From Crocinitomicaceae bacterium (GTDB lineage: Bacteria > Bacteroidota > Bacteroidia > Flavobacteriales_D > Crocinitomicaceae): DNA of 64,000 nt. The first letter of the stretch is position 1; each line of letters begins with the position of its first letter. Shown here piece after piece: positions 7,760 to 17,246 of this stretch. Location of the stretch: positions 209,105 through 273,104 of the forward strand of contig JAQWYK010000039.1 of assembly GCA_029254025.1 (NCBI GenBank). The letters are read 5' to 3'. The notes below the pieces were generated by a model. It ran no database searches, was not told the origin of the DNA, and was given only the letters and a program-made list of their open reading frames with translations. Made by a program: the position numbers and the translations under genes.

Positions 7760-9658
7760 ATGAGCGATGCAATTAAGCACGAGTGCGGAATAGCACTATT
7801 ACGATTGAAAAAACCCCTCGAGTATTATTTGGATAAGTATGGAACGTCGTTTTACGGGTTGAACAAGTTGTATCTCCTAATGGAGAAGCAGCATAACCGT
7901 GGACAAGATGGTGCGGGTGTTGCTAATATCAAACTAGATATGAGTCCAGGAGAACGCTACATTTCCCGCTCTCGATCCATTGATTCTAAACCCCTTCAGG
8001 AAATTTTTACCCATATAAATGCGCGCTTCAAGGAAATTGAAAAGGAAGATCCTTCGAAATTGAGAGATGTGGAATACCTAAAGAAAAACGCTGGGTTTAC
8101 AGGTGAACTTTTCTTAGGACATTTACGTTATGGAACATTCGGTAAAAATAGCATTGAAAGTTGTCACCCGTTTCTTCGTCAAAATAATTGGATGACGAGA
8201 AATCTCGTAGTTGCAGGAAACTTCAACTTGACGAATGTAGATGAATTGTTTGATGTATTATTAAACATTGGGCAACATCCAAAAGAGAAGTCGGATACAG
8301 TTACGGTACTTGAAAAAATTGGTCACTTCTTAGATGAAGAGAATGAGCGTTTAGTAAAAGAATATAAAGCAAAAGGATACAACAATAAAGAAATAACTGG
8401 AAAAATTGTTGAGAACATAGATATTCCAACGATTTTAAAGTGTGCTTCAGAAGACTGGGATGGAGGCTATGCAATGGCTGGATTATTTGGACATGGAGAT
8501 GCATTTGTATTAAGAGATCCATCGGGAATTCGACCAGCATTTTGGTATGAAGATGAGGAGGTTTGTGTGGTGACTTCAGAACGTCCCGTCATTCAAACGG
8601 CGTTTAATCTTAAGAAAGAAGATATTAAAGAGTTAACACCCGGTCATGCCCTGATTATACGCAAGAATGGGGAAGTGAAGGAGACATTGATTAATGATCC
8701 ATTGGAGCGGGCAGCGTGTTCGTTTGAACGGATTTATTTCTCCCGTGGGAATGATCATGATATCTACAATGAACGGAAGATTTTGGGTGATTTATTGGTT
8801 CCTCAGATCATAACAGCTATTGACAATGAACTCGATCAATCGGTTTTTTCGTTCATTCCGAATACAGCCGAAATGTCCTTCTATGGGATGATGAAAGGGT
8901 TGGAAGACTTCATGAATCAAGAAAAAATTCAAGCAATTAAGTCACTTTCTAATCCTACGGATGAAGAGATCACCAAGATATTATCACGTCGCGCGCGTTT
9001 TGAAAAAATAGCCATTAAAGATGCTAAATTGCGCACCTTTATTACGCAAGATGATTCCAGAGATGATATGGTGGCTCACGTATACGATATTACTTATGGA
9101 ACGGTTGAAAGAGATAAAGATAACTTAGTGGTGATTGACGACAGTATAGTGCGTGGAACAACATTAAAACAATCTATTTTTAGAATTTTAGATCGCCTAG
9201 ATCCGAAGCGGATTATAATAGTTTCCTCTGCTCCTCAAATTCGCTTCCCTGATTGCTATGGAATTGACATGGCGCGCATGTCCGATTTTATTGCTTTTGA
9301 AGCAGCGATTGAATTGTTAAAAGAGTCTGGAAAAACCTACATTATTGATGAAGTTTATCGCAGATGTAAGGAGCAAGAACACGTTCCTAAAGAACAAATT
9401 CGAAATCACGTGAAAGCCATTTATGAGCCGTTTACGGATGATGAGGTTTCTGCTAAGATTGCTGAATTGCTTAAGCCCGTCGACATCAAAGCGGAGGTCA
9501 AAATAGTGTATCAAACCGTTGATAATTTACATAAAGCATGTCCAAACAACACTGGAGATTGGTATTTTACAGGTAATTATCCTACTCCTGGTGGTAATAA
9601 AGTGGTGAACCGCGCATTTATGAATTACATAGAGGGAAATACAAACAGAGCTTATTAA
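7760..9658 (+). CDS. purF: Amidophosphoribosyltransferase (long Bacteroidota PurF type)
   Basis: A 632-residue class II glutamine amidotransferase with a C-terminal phosphoribosyltransferase domain. It would transfer glutamine-derived ammonia to PRPP, the first step of purine synthesis. From ATG 7760 the protein begins MSDAIKHECGI, so catalytic Cys9 would be exposed by cutting an eight-residue propeptide, as in other PurF enzymes. The glutaminase domain shows NRGQDGAG and GHLRYGTFG. The PRPP loop is VVIDDSIVRGTT near residue 480. The protein is about 130 residues longer than ordinary PurF. Many Bacteroidota carry both forms, so this one may have a specialised role. The next gene starts 3 bases after the stop. 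Confidence 0.85.
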   Translation: MSDAIKHECGIALLRLKKPLEYYLDKYGTSFYGLNKLYLLMEKQHNRGQDGAGVANIKLDMSPGERYISRSRSIDSKPLQEIFTHINARFKEIEKEDPSKLRDVEYLKKNAGFTGELFLGHLRYGTFGKNSIESCHPFLRQNNWMTRNLVVAGNFNLTNVDELFDVLLNIGQHPKEKSDTVTVLEKIGHFLDEENERLVKEYKAKGYNNKEITGKIVENIDIPTILKCASEDWDGGYAMAGLFGHGDAFVLRDPSGIRPAFWYEDEEVCVVTSERPVIQTAFNLKKEDIKELTPGHALIIRKNGEVKETLINDPLERAACSFERIYFSRGNDHDIYNERKILGDLLVPQIITAIDNELDQSVFSFIPNTAEMSFYGMMKGLEDFMNQEKIQAIKSLSNPTDEEITKILSRRARFEKIAIKDAKLRTFITQDDSRDDMVAHVYDITYGTVERDKDNLVVIDDSIVRGTTLKQSIFRILDRLDPKRIIIVSSAPQIRFPDCYGIDMARMSDFIAFEAAIELLKESGKTYIIDEVYRRCKEQEHVPKEQIRNHVKAIYEPFTDDEVSAKIAELLKPVDIKAEVKIVYQTVDNLHKACPNNTGDWYFTGNYPTPGGNKVVNRAFMNYIEGNTNRAY

Positions 9659-9661
9659 AGG

Positions 9662-10558
9662 GTGAAACGCCAGACCGCCATATTTTTTTATGTGTTAAGT
9701 GCCTACGTGGTGCTTCAGTTCGTATGGTGGGGATTTCATTTGATTCAACTTTCCGACGAGCTCGCTTCAACAGAAGATCAATCCCAAAGAAGGGTGCTCA
9801 TGATTGTGGGTGAAGGGAGTGTTTTTTTTCTTATTCTGCTCTTCGGACTATGGAAAATTCGAAACTCTATTCAAAATGATATCGCCTTATCCCGCCGACA
9901 GAACAACTTTCTTCTATCTGTTACACACGAGTTAAAAACTCCCTTAGCAACAAATAAGTTATACCTTCAGACACTCTTGAAACGAACCGATCTTCTAGAA
10001 AGTAAAAAACAAGAACTACTTATCGGCGCCCTAACAGAGAACAAGCGATTGGAAGGTATGATTGAAAATATTTTGACCGCCGCACGATTGGATAATTCGA
10101 ATATTGACGTGCATAAAGAACACATCAATGTTTCTGAAAGAGTTCAATTGATTTTGGATAAATGGTCTAAAGAACGTTTATCGATTAATTCTACGATTGA
10201 ATCAGGTATCGAAGACAACATCGATCCAAGTGTCATAGAAATAGGTTTAATAAACCTATTAGAAAATGCATTGAAATATAGTCCGCATAATCCACAAATT
10301 GAAGTGTACTTGAAAAAGTCAGCTAGAGGATTTGTTCTCGGGGTGAAAGACCAAGGAGTTGGAGTACCTGACAACTATCGAAAATCCATTTTTGAAAAAT
10401 TTGTTCGAGTAGGCAACGAAGAGACAAGGACCCAAAAGGGGTCTGGTTTGGGTCTTTACATTGTAGATCAATTGCTCAAAATGCAGGACGCACACATCGA
10501 ATGTTTACCGAATCAACCGAAAGGAACACATTTTAAAATCACATTTGCACATGGCTAA
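9662..10558 (+). CDS. Orphan sensor histidine kinase
   Basis: A 298-residue membrane histidine kinase. Two membrane helices (about 5-30 and 47-65) frame a tiny periplasmic loop of roughly 18 residues, too small for a real sensor domain. The phosphorylated His89 sits in VTHELKTPLAT, followed by the N box (NLLENALKYSP), the G1 box (VKDQGVGVP) and the G2 box (GSGLGLYIV). Start is GTG at 9662, three bases after the purF-like stop. Its end overlaps the next start by 8 bases (ATGGCTAA). No response regulator gene is adjacent, so its partner is unknown. The short loop suggests it senses something in the membrane or cytoplasm. Confidence 0.88.
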   Translation: MKRQTAIFFYVLSAYVVLQFVWWGFHLIQLSDELASTEDQSQRRVLMIVGEGSVFFLILLFGLWKIRNSIQNDIALSRRQNNFLLSVTHELKTPLATNKLYLQTLLKRTDLLESKKQELLIGALTENKRLEGMIENILTAARLDNSNIDVHKEHINVSERVQLILDKWSKERLSINSTIESGIEDNIDPSVIEIGLINLLENALKYSPHNPQIEVYLKKSARGFVLGVKDQGVGVPDNYRKSIFEKFVRVGNEETRTQKGSGLGLYIVDQLLKMQDAHIECLPNQPKGTHFKITFAHG

Positions 10559-12068
10559 AAAAGTGGGATTAATCATTTTGGATGGCTGGGGAATGGGAGA
10601 TAAGTCTAAATCAGACGCCATTTCCAATGCTCAAACGCCTTTTATGGATAGTTTGATGACAAATTATCCTACAGCGCAGTTAATGACTTGTGGGGAGCAC
10701 GTGGGTTTACCAGATGGACAAATGGGAAATTCTGAAGTAGGCCACTTAAATATTGGTGCCGGAAGAATCGTTTATCAGGAACTGACGCGGATTAATAAGT
10801 CTATCAAAGAAGGTGATTTCTTTCGAAATGAAACATTAGTTGCTGCTTTTCAAAAAGCCAAAGACGAAAACAGAAAGTTACATTTTATGGGTCTTGTATC
10901 TGAAGGTGGGGTGCATAGTTCGCAAGGGCATTTGCATGCGTTGTGCGATATGGCACTTTCATTTGGATTAGAAAATGTATTTATTCATGCCTTTACAGAT
11001 GGAAGAGACTGTGATCCAAAAAGTGGTGCTGAGTTTATTCAGAATTTAGAGCGACACATTAAGGATTCGCCGATTCAAATAGCATCTGTTATTGGGCGTT
11101 ACTACGCCATGGACCGTGATAAGCGTTGGGAGAGAGTCAAACTGGCCTACAATTTAGTAGTAAATGGTACAGGAAAAAGTGCTCGTTCTGCTTCTGAGGC
11201 AATTCAAAACAGTTATGCGGAGGGCATAACCGACGAGTTCATTCAACCTATAGTTATTTCAGCAGATGGACTCCCGGTAGCAATTATTGAAGAAGGAGAT
11301 GTGGTGATTAGTTTTAATTTTAGAACAGACCGCCCGAGAGAAATCGTGATGGCACTTTCGCAGCAGGATTTTCATGAGTTTAATATGCATGCCCTCAAGC
11401 TACACTTGTGCACGATGACCGCGTACGACGAAACATTCAAAAACGTCAATGTAATCTTTGAAAAGGATAATTTAGCAGATACCTTAGGAGAGGTACTTGC
11501 AAAGGCTGATAAAAGTCAAGTGCGAATTGCGGAAACGGAAAAATATCCGCACGTTACTTTTTTCTTTTCTGGAGGTAGAGAAACAGTATTCCCGGGGGAA
11601 CAACGGTTATTAGTAAACTCACCAAAGGTGGCAACGTATGATTTGCAGCCAGAAATGAGTGCACCAGAAGTAACGCGTCAAATTATTCAAGAAATAAATA
11701 CCAACACGCCTGATTTTTTCTGTTTAAATTTTGCTTATCCTGATATGGTAGGTCATACGGGTGTTTATGAGGCCATTATAGAAGCCGTTGAAGTGGTTGA
11801 TGCTTCTCTTCGACAAGTTGTAACAACTGCGCGAGATAATGGGTATGAACTAATTGTGATTGCTGACCACGGAAATGCAGATGTGGCAATTAATCCAGAT
11901 GGCTCTCCCAATACAGCCCATTCATTAAATCCTGTACCTGTGGTATTAGTTACCGACGATAAGGTACAAATAAGTAGTGGTATTCTTGCTGATGTTGCTC
12001 CAACCATTCTTGCGCGAATGGGCGTAGAGCAGCCGACTATCATGGAAGGTAGTTCCTTGATTATATAA
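10551..12068 (+). CDS. gpmI: 2,3-bisphosphoglycerate-independent phosphoglycerate mutase
   Basis: A 505-residue phosphoglycerate mutase of glycolysis and gluconeogenesis that interconverts 3- and 2-phosphoglycerate using two Mn ions. The N-terminus LIILDGWG provides metal ligand Asp11. The phosphorylated Ser61 lies in GNSEVGHLNIGAGR. The C-terminal metal site appears in NFAYPDMVGHTG and ADHGNAD. The start is ATG 10551; an in-frame TTG two codons earlier lies within the kinase gene and would add only two residues. Translation is probably coupled to the kinase by the 8-base overlap. Length is normal. Confidence 0.95.
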   Translation: MAKKVGLIILDGWGMGDKSKSDAISNAQTPFMDSLMTNYPTAQLMTCGEHVGLPDGQMGNSEVGHLNIGAGRIVYQELTRINKSIKEGDFFRNETLVAAFQKAKDENRKLHFMGLVSEGGVHSSQGHLHALCDMALSFGLENVFIHAFTDGRDCDPKSGAEFIQNLERHIKDSPIQIASVIGRYYAMDRDKRWERVKLAYNLVVNGTGKSARSASEAIQNSYAEGITDEFIQPIVISADGLPVAIIEEGDVVISFNFRTDRPREIVMALSQQDFHEFNMHALKLHLCTMTAYDETFKNVNVIFEKDNLADTLGEVLAKADKSQVRIAETEKYPHVTFFFSGGRETVFPGEQRLLVNSPKVATYDLQPEMSAPEVTRQIIQEINTNTPDFFCLNFAYPDMVGHTGVYEAIIEAVEVVDASLRQVVTTARDNGYELIVIADHGNADVAINPDGSPNTAHSLNPVPVVLVTDDKVQISSGILADVAPTILARMGVEQPTIMEGSSLII

Positions 12069-12173
12069 TTTTTAGAAGTATTTTTTCGGCTCAGTAGTTC
12101 GGTAAACTTTCTGATAGTGTATTATATATTGATTTATTGAAATCACGATATAGAAACATTCTTTGAAATCGTT

Positions 12174-12181
12174 TATATTTG
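12174..12181 (+). promoter_or_regulatory. Possible -7 element very close to the start codon
   Basis: TATATTTG matches TAnnTTTG and ends 6 bases before the ATG at 12188. If used, transcription would begin at or next to the start codon, giving a leaderless message. No clear -33 TTG is found at the right spacing, so this may be chance in AT-rich DNA. Confidence 0.3.
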
Positions 12182-12187
12182 TTTAAT

Positions 12188-14767
12188 ATGAAACTATCTT
12201 GGTTAGTAGTCACGAGTCTGTTTATCCATATTATGGGATTTTCTCAGTTGGAGGATGATTTTTCTGATGGAGACTTCACAAATAATCCATCTTGGGGGGG
12301 CACAACCGGAGACTTCATTGTGAATACCGATGGAAGGGTTCAATTGAATGCACTCACTGCCGGCGTATCGTACCTGTCAACATCAAATCAACTCACAACA
12401 TTAGATGATAAGGAATGGCGCTTTAATATCCGATTAAATTTTAGTCCGTCAGGAGGAAATAAGGCGGATGTATATTTGGCTAGCGCAAGTTCTGATTTAA
12501 CAACGCTTCCAGACGGGATCTTTCTACAATTTGGGGAAGGAGGTAGTCTTGATGCGATTCGTTTATTCAGCAGAATAGGAGGTGTAAACACTCAAATTCT
12601 TGAGGGAACAGCAGGGGCTATTGCTACTTCGTTCGACATTTCGGTTAAAGTAACCTATAGCCTCACTGGTGACTGGTCGTTGTACGTAGATAATAATGGA
12701 GGAAATGCTTTTGTGATGGATGCTACGGCGAATTTCCCTACGGCGAATTTCCAACCAGAATTCGGAATGTTGTGTACCTATACGATAAGTAATGCATCGA
12801 ACTTCTATTGGGATAATGTATATGTGGGAGATATAATTGTAGATGTTACTCCGCCCGAGCTCGTTTCGGCAACAACCATTTCATCTACAGAAGTAGAGGC
12901 GCTTTTTAATGAAGGAGTAGATATAACAACCGGAGAGAATACATCGAATTATTCTATCGATTTAGGGTTGGGAGCCCCTATTTCTGCCACAAGAGACCCA
13001 GGCAACTTTGCAAAAGTGACCCTTGTATATGCAACTCCTTTTACCATTGGTGAAGTATATACATTAACTACACAAAATATAGCTGATTTTTCGGGCAATA
13101 ATAGTGGTAGCCTGTCCCAAACATTTCAATATATAGAGGCGCAAACCCCAGTTTATGGCGATTTGATAATCAATGAATTTATGCCCAAAGAGAGTCCAGC
13201 TATTGGGTTACCCGAGCGCCAATATGTTGAGATTTACAATCGATCAAACAAGTATTTTTTCCTTGATGGTTGGAAGCTAAGTGACCGAACGACCACTGGA
13301 ACGATTCAACCCGGTTGGGTCTATCCTGGAGAATATTTGTTATTAGTTCCAACAAGCGCATTGACTGATTATCCGAACGCGGTCAATGTAACGAATTGGG
13401 GAACGTTAAATAATACTGGAGATGACATTATTCTTGAAACTGATGCCGGTGTTATTGTCGATGAATTGTCTTATACCGACGATTGGTATCAAGACCCTAC
13501 GGCTACTGGTGGAGGAGTGAGTATCGAGCGCGTCAATCCTCAGCTAAATTGCTCAGGCGCATCGAACTGGCGTGCTTCGGTTCAACCGATAGGTGGTACA
13601 CCGGGCAGCGCAAATAGTGTAATTAATTTTAATCCAGATGTGACTTCCCCAAGTTTAACGAATGCTGTAGTTTTTGCTCCCGATACCTTAGAGTTAACAT
13701 TTAATGAGGGAATGGACTCCTTATCCTTGGCAATGATGAATTTTTTGGTTAATCCTGTCTTAAACGTTGTGGAGCGCTTGATTGATGCCGTTTATCCACA
13801 GAAAATCCGCTTACGATTTGATGTGCCAATTGAAGCAGGTGTGATTTATTCTTATGTACTAGACAATTTCCAAGACTGCTCGGGAAATCCATCAAATGGT
13901 TCAGGTACGTTTATTTTACCTGAACAGGCAGATGGTAGTGAGTTGATTATTAATGAGATTTTGCACGACGTGTATACTGGAGGATCTGATTTTGTAGAAT
14001 TGTACAATGTTTCCAACAAATATATTGATCTTTTTGGTTGGGAGTTGGCCAATTACGATGATGGACAGGTGGGAAATAATAAAGTAATTAATTACAATTA
14101 TGTGATTGCTCCAAATGATTATGTCGTAATTACCAAAGACACGTTGTTTCAACAACAGACTTATCCATTTACGGTGCAGGGAAGATTTATTCAATTGGAA
14201 TCTCTACCCAGTTATAACAATGACTCCTCTACTGTTTTTCTGCTGTTTAATGATAGCGTAGTGGACAAAGTTTCCTACACTGAGGAGTGGCATTTTTCGT
14301 TACTTCAATCGGTTAAAGGAGTTTCTCTGGAGCGCTTTACAGCGGACGGAGTTTCAAATGACTTAAATAATTGGCATTCTGCAAGTGAAGCAGTGAGTTT
14401 TGCCACTCCAGGACGTATAAATTCACAAGTTTATTCTGTTGGTGTAGATGGGGAGCTTAACTTATCAAGTAGCACTATTTCCCCGGATGGCGATGGACAT
14501 CAAGATGTGGTGCTCATTAGTTATCAGTTAAGTGAGCCAGAATTGCTTGGAGATTTTGTAATTTATGACGATAAGGGGAGAAAAATACGGACACTGCTGG
14601 AGAGCTTTTTGTTAGATACGAATGGTACTATTAAATGGGATGGTACACGAGATGATCAAACGAAAGCTGCAATAGGGGTTTACATAATTGTTTTTGAAGC
14701 CTTTAATAGTATTACAGGCGACTCCTTTAAAACCAGAAAAACAGTCACTGTGGCTGGTCGCTTGTAA
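12188..14767 (+). CDS. Secreted lamin-tail-domain protein with FlgD-like C-terminal domain
   Basis: An 859-residue exported protein. A signal peptide ends near FSQ (residue 20). Visible modules in order: a laminin-G/concanavalin-like N-terminal part (20-215), a bacterial Ig-like domain beginning DVTPPELVSA (218), a lamin-tail domain (LIINEFMP, 322-480), a second Ig-like domain (DVTSPSLTNA, 483), a second lamin-tail domain (LIINEIL, 580-745), and a FlgD-type C-terminal domain with ISPDGDGHQDV (755-859). Such proteins are common in Bacteroidota and are exported to the surface; some lamin-tail proteins accompany nucleases, but no catalytic domain is seen here. It lies alone, with 119 bases after gpmI. 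Confidence 0.8.
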   Translation: MKLSWLVVTSLFIHIMGFSQLEDDFSDGDFTNNPSWGGTTGDFIVNTDGRVQLNALTAGVSYLSTSNQLTTLDDKEWRFNIRLNFSPSGGNKADVYLASASSDLTTLPDGIFLQFGEGGSLDAIRLFSRIGGVNTQILEGTAGAIATSFDISVKVTYSLTGDWSLYVDNNGGNAFVMDATANFPTANFQPEFGMLCTYTISNASNFYWDNVYVGDIIVDVTPPELVSATTISSTEVEALFNEGVDITTGENTSNYSIDLGLGAPISATRDPGNFAKVTLVYATPFTIGEVYTLTTQNIADFSGNNSGSLSQTFQYIEAQTPVYGDLIINEFMPKESPAIGLPERQYVEIYNRSNKYFFLDGWKLSDRTTTGTIQPGWVYPGEYLLLVPTSALTDYPNAVNVTNWGTLNNTGDDIILETDAGVIVDELSYTDDWYQDPTATGGGVSIERVNPQLNCSGASNWRASVQPIGGTPGSANSVINFNPDVTSPSLTNAVVFAPDTLELTFNEGMDSLSLAMMNFLVNPVLNVVERLIDAVYPQKIRLRFDVPIEAGVIYSYVLDNFQDCSGNPSNGSGTFILPEQADGSELIINEILHDVYTGGSDFVELYNVSNKYIDLFGWELANYDDGQVGNNKVINYNYVIAPNDYVVITKDTLFQQQTYPFTVQGRFIQLESLPSYNNDSSTVFLLFNDSVVDKVSYTEEWHFSLLQSVKGVSLERFTADGVSNDLNNWHSASEAVSFATPGRINSQVYSVGVDGELNLSSSTISPDGDGHQDVVLISYQLSEPELLGDFVIYDDKGRKIRTLLESFLLDTNGTIKWDGTRDDQTKAAIGVYIIVFEAFNSITGDSFKTRKTVTVAGRL

Positions 14768-14859
14768 ATCAGGTGTTAAAAGTTCATAATTGAATAAGCT
14801 GATTGTTGAGGTTGACGTGAAAGTTATTATTTTTAAATAGTAAGTATTAATAAATCAGA

Positions 14860-15435
14860 ATGAGATTAGGTATGAAAATTTATGTTGCATCACTTGTGCT
14901 ATTAGGATATTTATTTGTTGGGTGTAATGATGCCGAAAAAGAGGGATACCTTGCAGAGATTCAAGCAATGGAAGAAAAATTAGATAGTCTTTCTATTCGA
15001 ATAGCGGAACATGATTCTGATACCTTGAGAGGCTTAACGACCACCATCAATCAAGTAATAGGGAAAGTACAAAAGAATTATTTTCCAGACTCGATTGACC
15101 TTGAAATTGCTGCAAGGATGAATGCATACAAAGGAATAAGAAAATCCCTAGAACTTAATTCTGGAAATTTGGCCAAGGCGAAGGTTGCCATACCTGAAAT
15201 TAAAGAGGCATTGGGTAATTTGAAGCATGACATAGAAAATGGCGCAGGAAATAGAGATCAGTATGCGGAAAATGTGGCTTATGAACTTGGAAAAGTTGGT
15301 CAAGTGGAAGAATTACTTACATATTTTTTTACATCACGTGATGAGAATGTGAAGACATTTGAGGAAATTCATCCTATCGTGGAATCCTTCGCGGACGAAT
15401 TGGAGCAAAAAAGACAACAAGAGTTGAATGACTAG
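14860..15435 (+). CDS. Small helical lipoprotein, function unknown
   Basis: A 191-residue protein with a lipoprotein signal, Cys22 in LFVGCN, and a mature part that is almost entirely charged helix (residues 25-190), probably coiled coil or helical bundle. I do not recognise a family. Its last 8 bases overlap the start of the following TPR gene, so both proteins are translated together and probably act together at the envelope. An ATG at 14860 is used; a second in-frame ATG four codons on would also leave the signal intact. Confidence 0.7.
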   Translation: MRLGMKIYVASLVLLGYLFVGCNDAEKEGYLAEIQAMEEKLDSLSIRIAEHDSDTLRGLTTTINQVIGKVQKNYFPDSIDLEIAARMNAYKGIRKSLELNSGNLAKAKVAIPEIKEALGNLKHDIENGAGNRDQYAENVAYELGKVGQVEELLTYFFTSRDENVKTFEEIHPIVESFADELEQKRQQELND

Positions 15436-17245
15436 ACATTTTTTTAGAATAATTGCCATCGTTTTTGGGTTTCAATTCGCCATTTTTGGGCAGGATACAG
15501 ATGAACAATTGGCAAATTATTATTATGGAAATGGAGATTGTGAAAAGGCACTACTCTATTTAGAAAAAGTGTATCAAGGGAATCCTTCTAAATTTGTTTT
15601 TTCACGTTACTTAGAGTGTTCTAGACAATTAAAAGGGGACAAGGAAGTAATTAAACTACTAAAGAATCAAATTAAGGCCTTCCCTCAAGAATACGAGTAT
15701 CAAGTAACCTTGGGTAAGGAGTATGAAACGCAAGGTGATCAAAAGAACGCAGATAAGACATGTTTAGAGATTATTGAGAACATGCTACCATACAGTTCAG
15801 ATGTTATAAAGGTTCAGCGGGCATTCTCAGCGTTAGGCAAACCTGAATTAGCACTCCAAGCATTGGAGAGGGGAAGAAAAATTATCCAAGGTAATTATCC
15901 ATTAAATATACAGTTTGCAGAGGTGTATGGAGAGTTGGGAAGAATCGAGGAAATGATAGATGAATACCTTGGACTTATCGATTATCAATCCAGTATGATT
16001 ACTACCGTCCAGCGAATTATGCCAAGAATGGTTGATTTCGAAGATGCGGACAGTAAGAGTTTCAATTATTTAAAAACGGGTTTGGTAAAAAGGATTCAAA
16101 AAGACCCTAATAACGTTGCTTACGCGGACATGCTGATTTGGATGTTTGTGCAAAATAAAAATTTTGAGTCAGCATTGACGCAAGCAAAAGCATTGAATAA
16201 ACGTACCACGAAGGATGGTCGAGAGGTGTTTGAATTGGGGAGGCTAGCTGCTGCCAATAAGGATTTTACAGCCGCTCGAAAGGCGTTTAAATATGTGGTT
16301 GAAGCAGGGAGTGAGTATCCATATTACTATTCAGCCGAAAGTGCTTTACTTAATACACGGTATTTAGAAATTACAACGAATAGGAATTATTCCAAAGAAG
16401 AACTTCAAGAAACCATTGTTGAATATGAAGCGGCTTTAAGTCGCATTGGAGAACGAGCGAGTGCCTTAACTATTTTAAGGGAGCTTTCACATATCCTAGC
16501 ATTTTATGCAAATGAACCGATGAAGGCAAAAGCACTATTGGAAAAAGGAATGACCTTTCGAGGTGCAACAGATTTGATGCGTGCTGAACTTAAGAATGCA
16601 TTAGCGGATGCATTGGTGATTTTAGATGATGTATGGGAAGCGTCCCTCTTGTATATGCAAGTTGAAAAAGAGTTTAAGTACGAACCCATTGGTTTTGAAG
16701 CCAAATTCAAAAATGCCCGGATTTTCTATTACTCTGGAGATTTTGTTTGGGCTCAATCTCAACTTGATGTTTTGAAAAGCTCTACTTCGAAATTAATTGC
16801 CAATGACGCCATGAAGCTTTCCGTGTTTATTACTTCTCACCTAGGTTTGGATAGTAATTATGCGGTCATGAAAAAGTTTTCAACGGCCGATCTATTATTG
16901 GAACAGCATCGGTACAATGAGGCATTCATTGTTTTTGACTCGATACAACGCCAGTTTCCCTATCATGGTGTAGTAGATGATGTGCTTTTACGCAAGGGTA
17001 TAGCGAATGAACAACAAGGATTATGGGTGGAGGCAATCGCCTATTATGAGGAGATTTTAGAAAAATTTGGAAAAGAGATTTTAGCAGATGACGCAGCGTT
17101 TAGATTGGGTAATATTTATGAAAATCACCTTATCGACACTGTAAAGGCGAAGGAATATTATTTTAAAATTTTGAAAGAATACAAAGATAGTTTGTACTCG
17201 ACTGAGGCACGCAAGCGCTATCGCGACTTAGAGAAAATTCTATAA
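15428..17245 (+). CDS. Secreted tetratricopeptide-repeat protein
   Basis: A 605-residue protein with a signal peptide (about 1-21, ending FGQ) followed by degenerate helix-turn-helix repeats of the TPR type along its whole length. Clear repeat cores occur at YYYGNGDCEKALLYLEKVY and near the end at GLWVEAIAYYEEILEKFG and AFRLGNIYENH. TPR proteins usually act as scaffolds; no enzyme motif is visible. It overlaps the preceding lipoprotein gene by 8 bases, pointing to an envelope-associated pair. It ends one base short of the convergent Crp/Fnr-type gene. Confidence 0.75.
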   Translation: MTRHFFRIIAIVFGFQFAIFGQDTDEQLANYYYGNGDCEKALLYLEKVYQGNPSKFVFSRYLECSRQLKGDKEVIKLLKNQIKAFPQEYEYQVTLGKEYETQGDQKNADKTCLEIIENMLPYSSDVIKVQRAFSALGKPELALQALERGRKIIQGNYPLNIQFAEVYGELGRIEEMIDEYLGLIDYQSSMITTVQRIMPRMVDFEDADSKSFNYLKTGLVKRIQKDPNNVAYADMLIWMFVQNKNFESALTQAKALNKRTTKDGREVFELGRLAAANKDFTAARKAFKYVVEAGSEYPYYYSAESALLNTRYLEITTNRNYSKEELQETIVEYEAALSRIGERASALTILRELSHILAFYANEPMKAKALLEKGMTFRGATDLMRAELKNALADALVILDDVWEASLLYMQVEKEFKYEPIGFEAKFKNARIFYYSGDFVWAQSQLDVLKSSTSKLIANDAMKLSVFITSHLGLDSNYAVMKKFSTADLLLEQHRYNEAFIVFDSIQRQFPYHGVVDDVLLRKGIANEQQGLWVEAIAYYEEILEKFGKEILADDAAFRLGNIYENHLIDTVKAKEYYFKILKEYKDSLYSTEARKRYRDLEKIL

Positions 17246-17246
17246 C

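Noticed and set aside
10545..10550. Alternative TTG start two codons before gpmI ATG
   Set aside because: It adds only Met-His within the kinase gene; ATG 10551 gives the standard N-terminus MAKKVGLIILDGWG.
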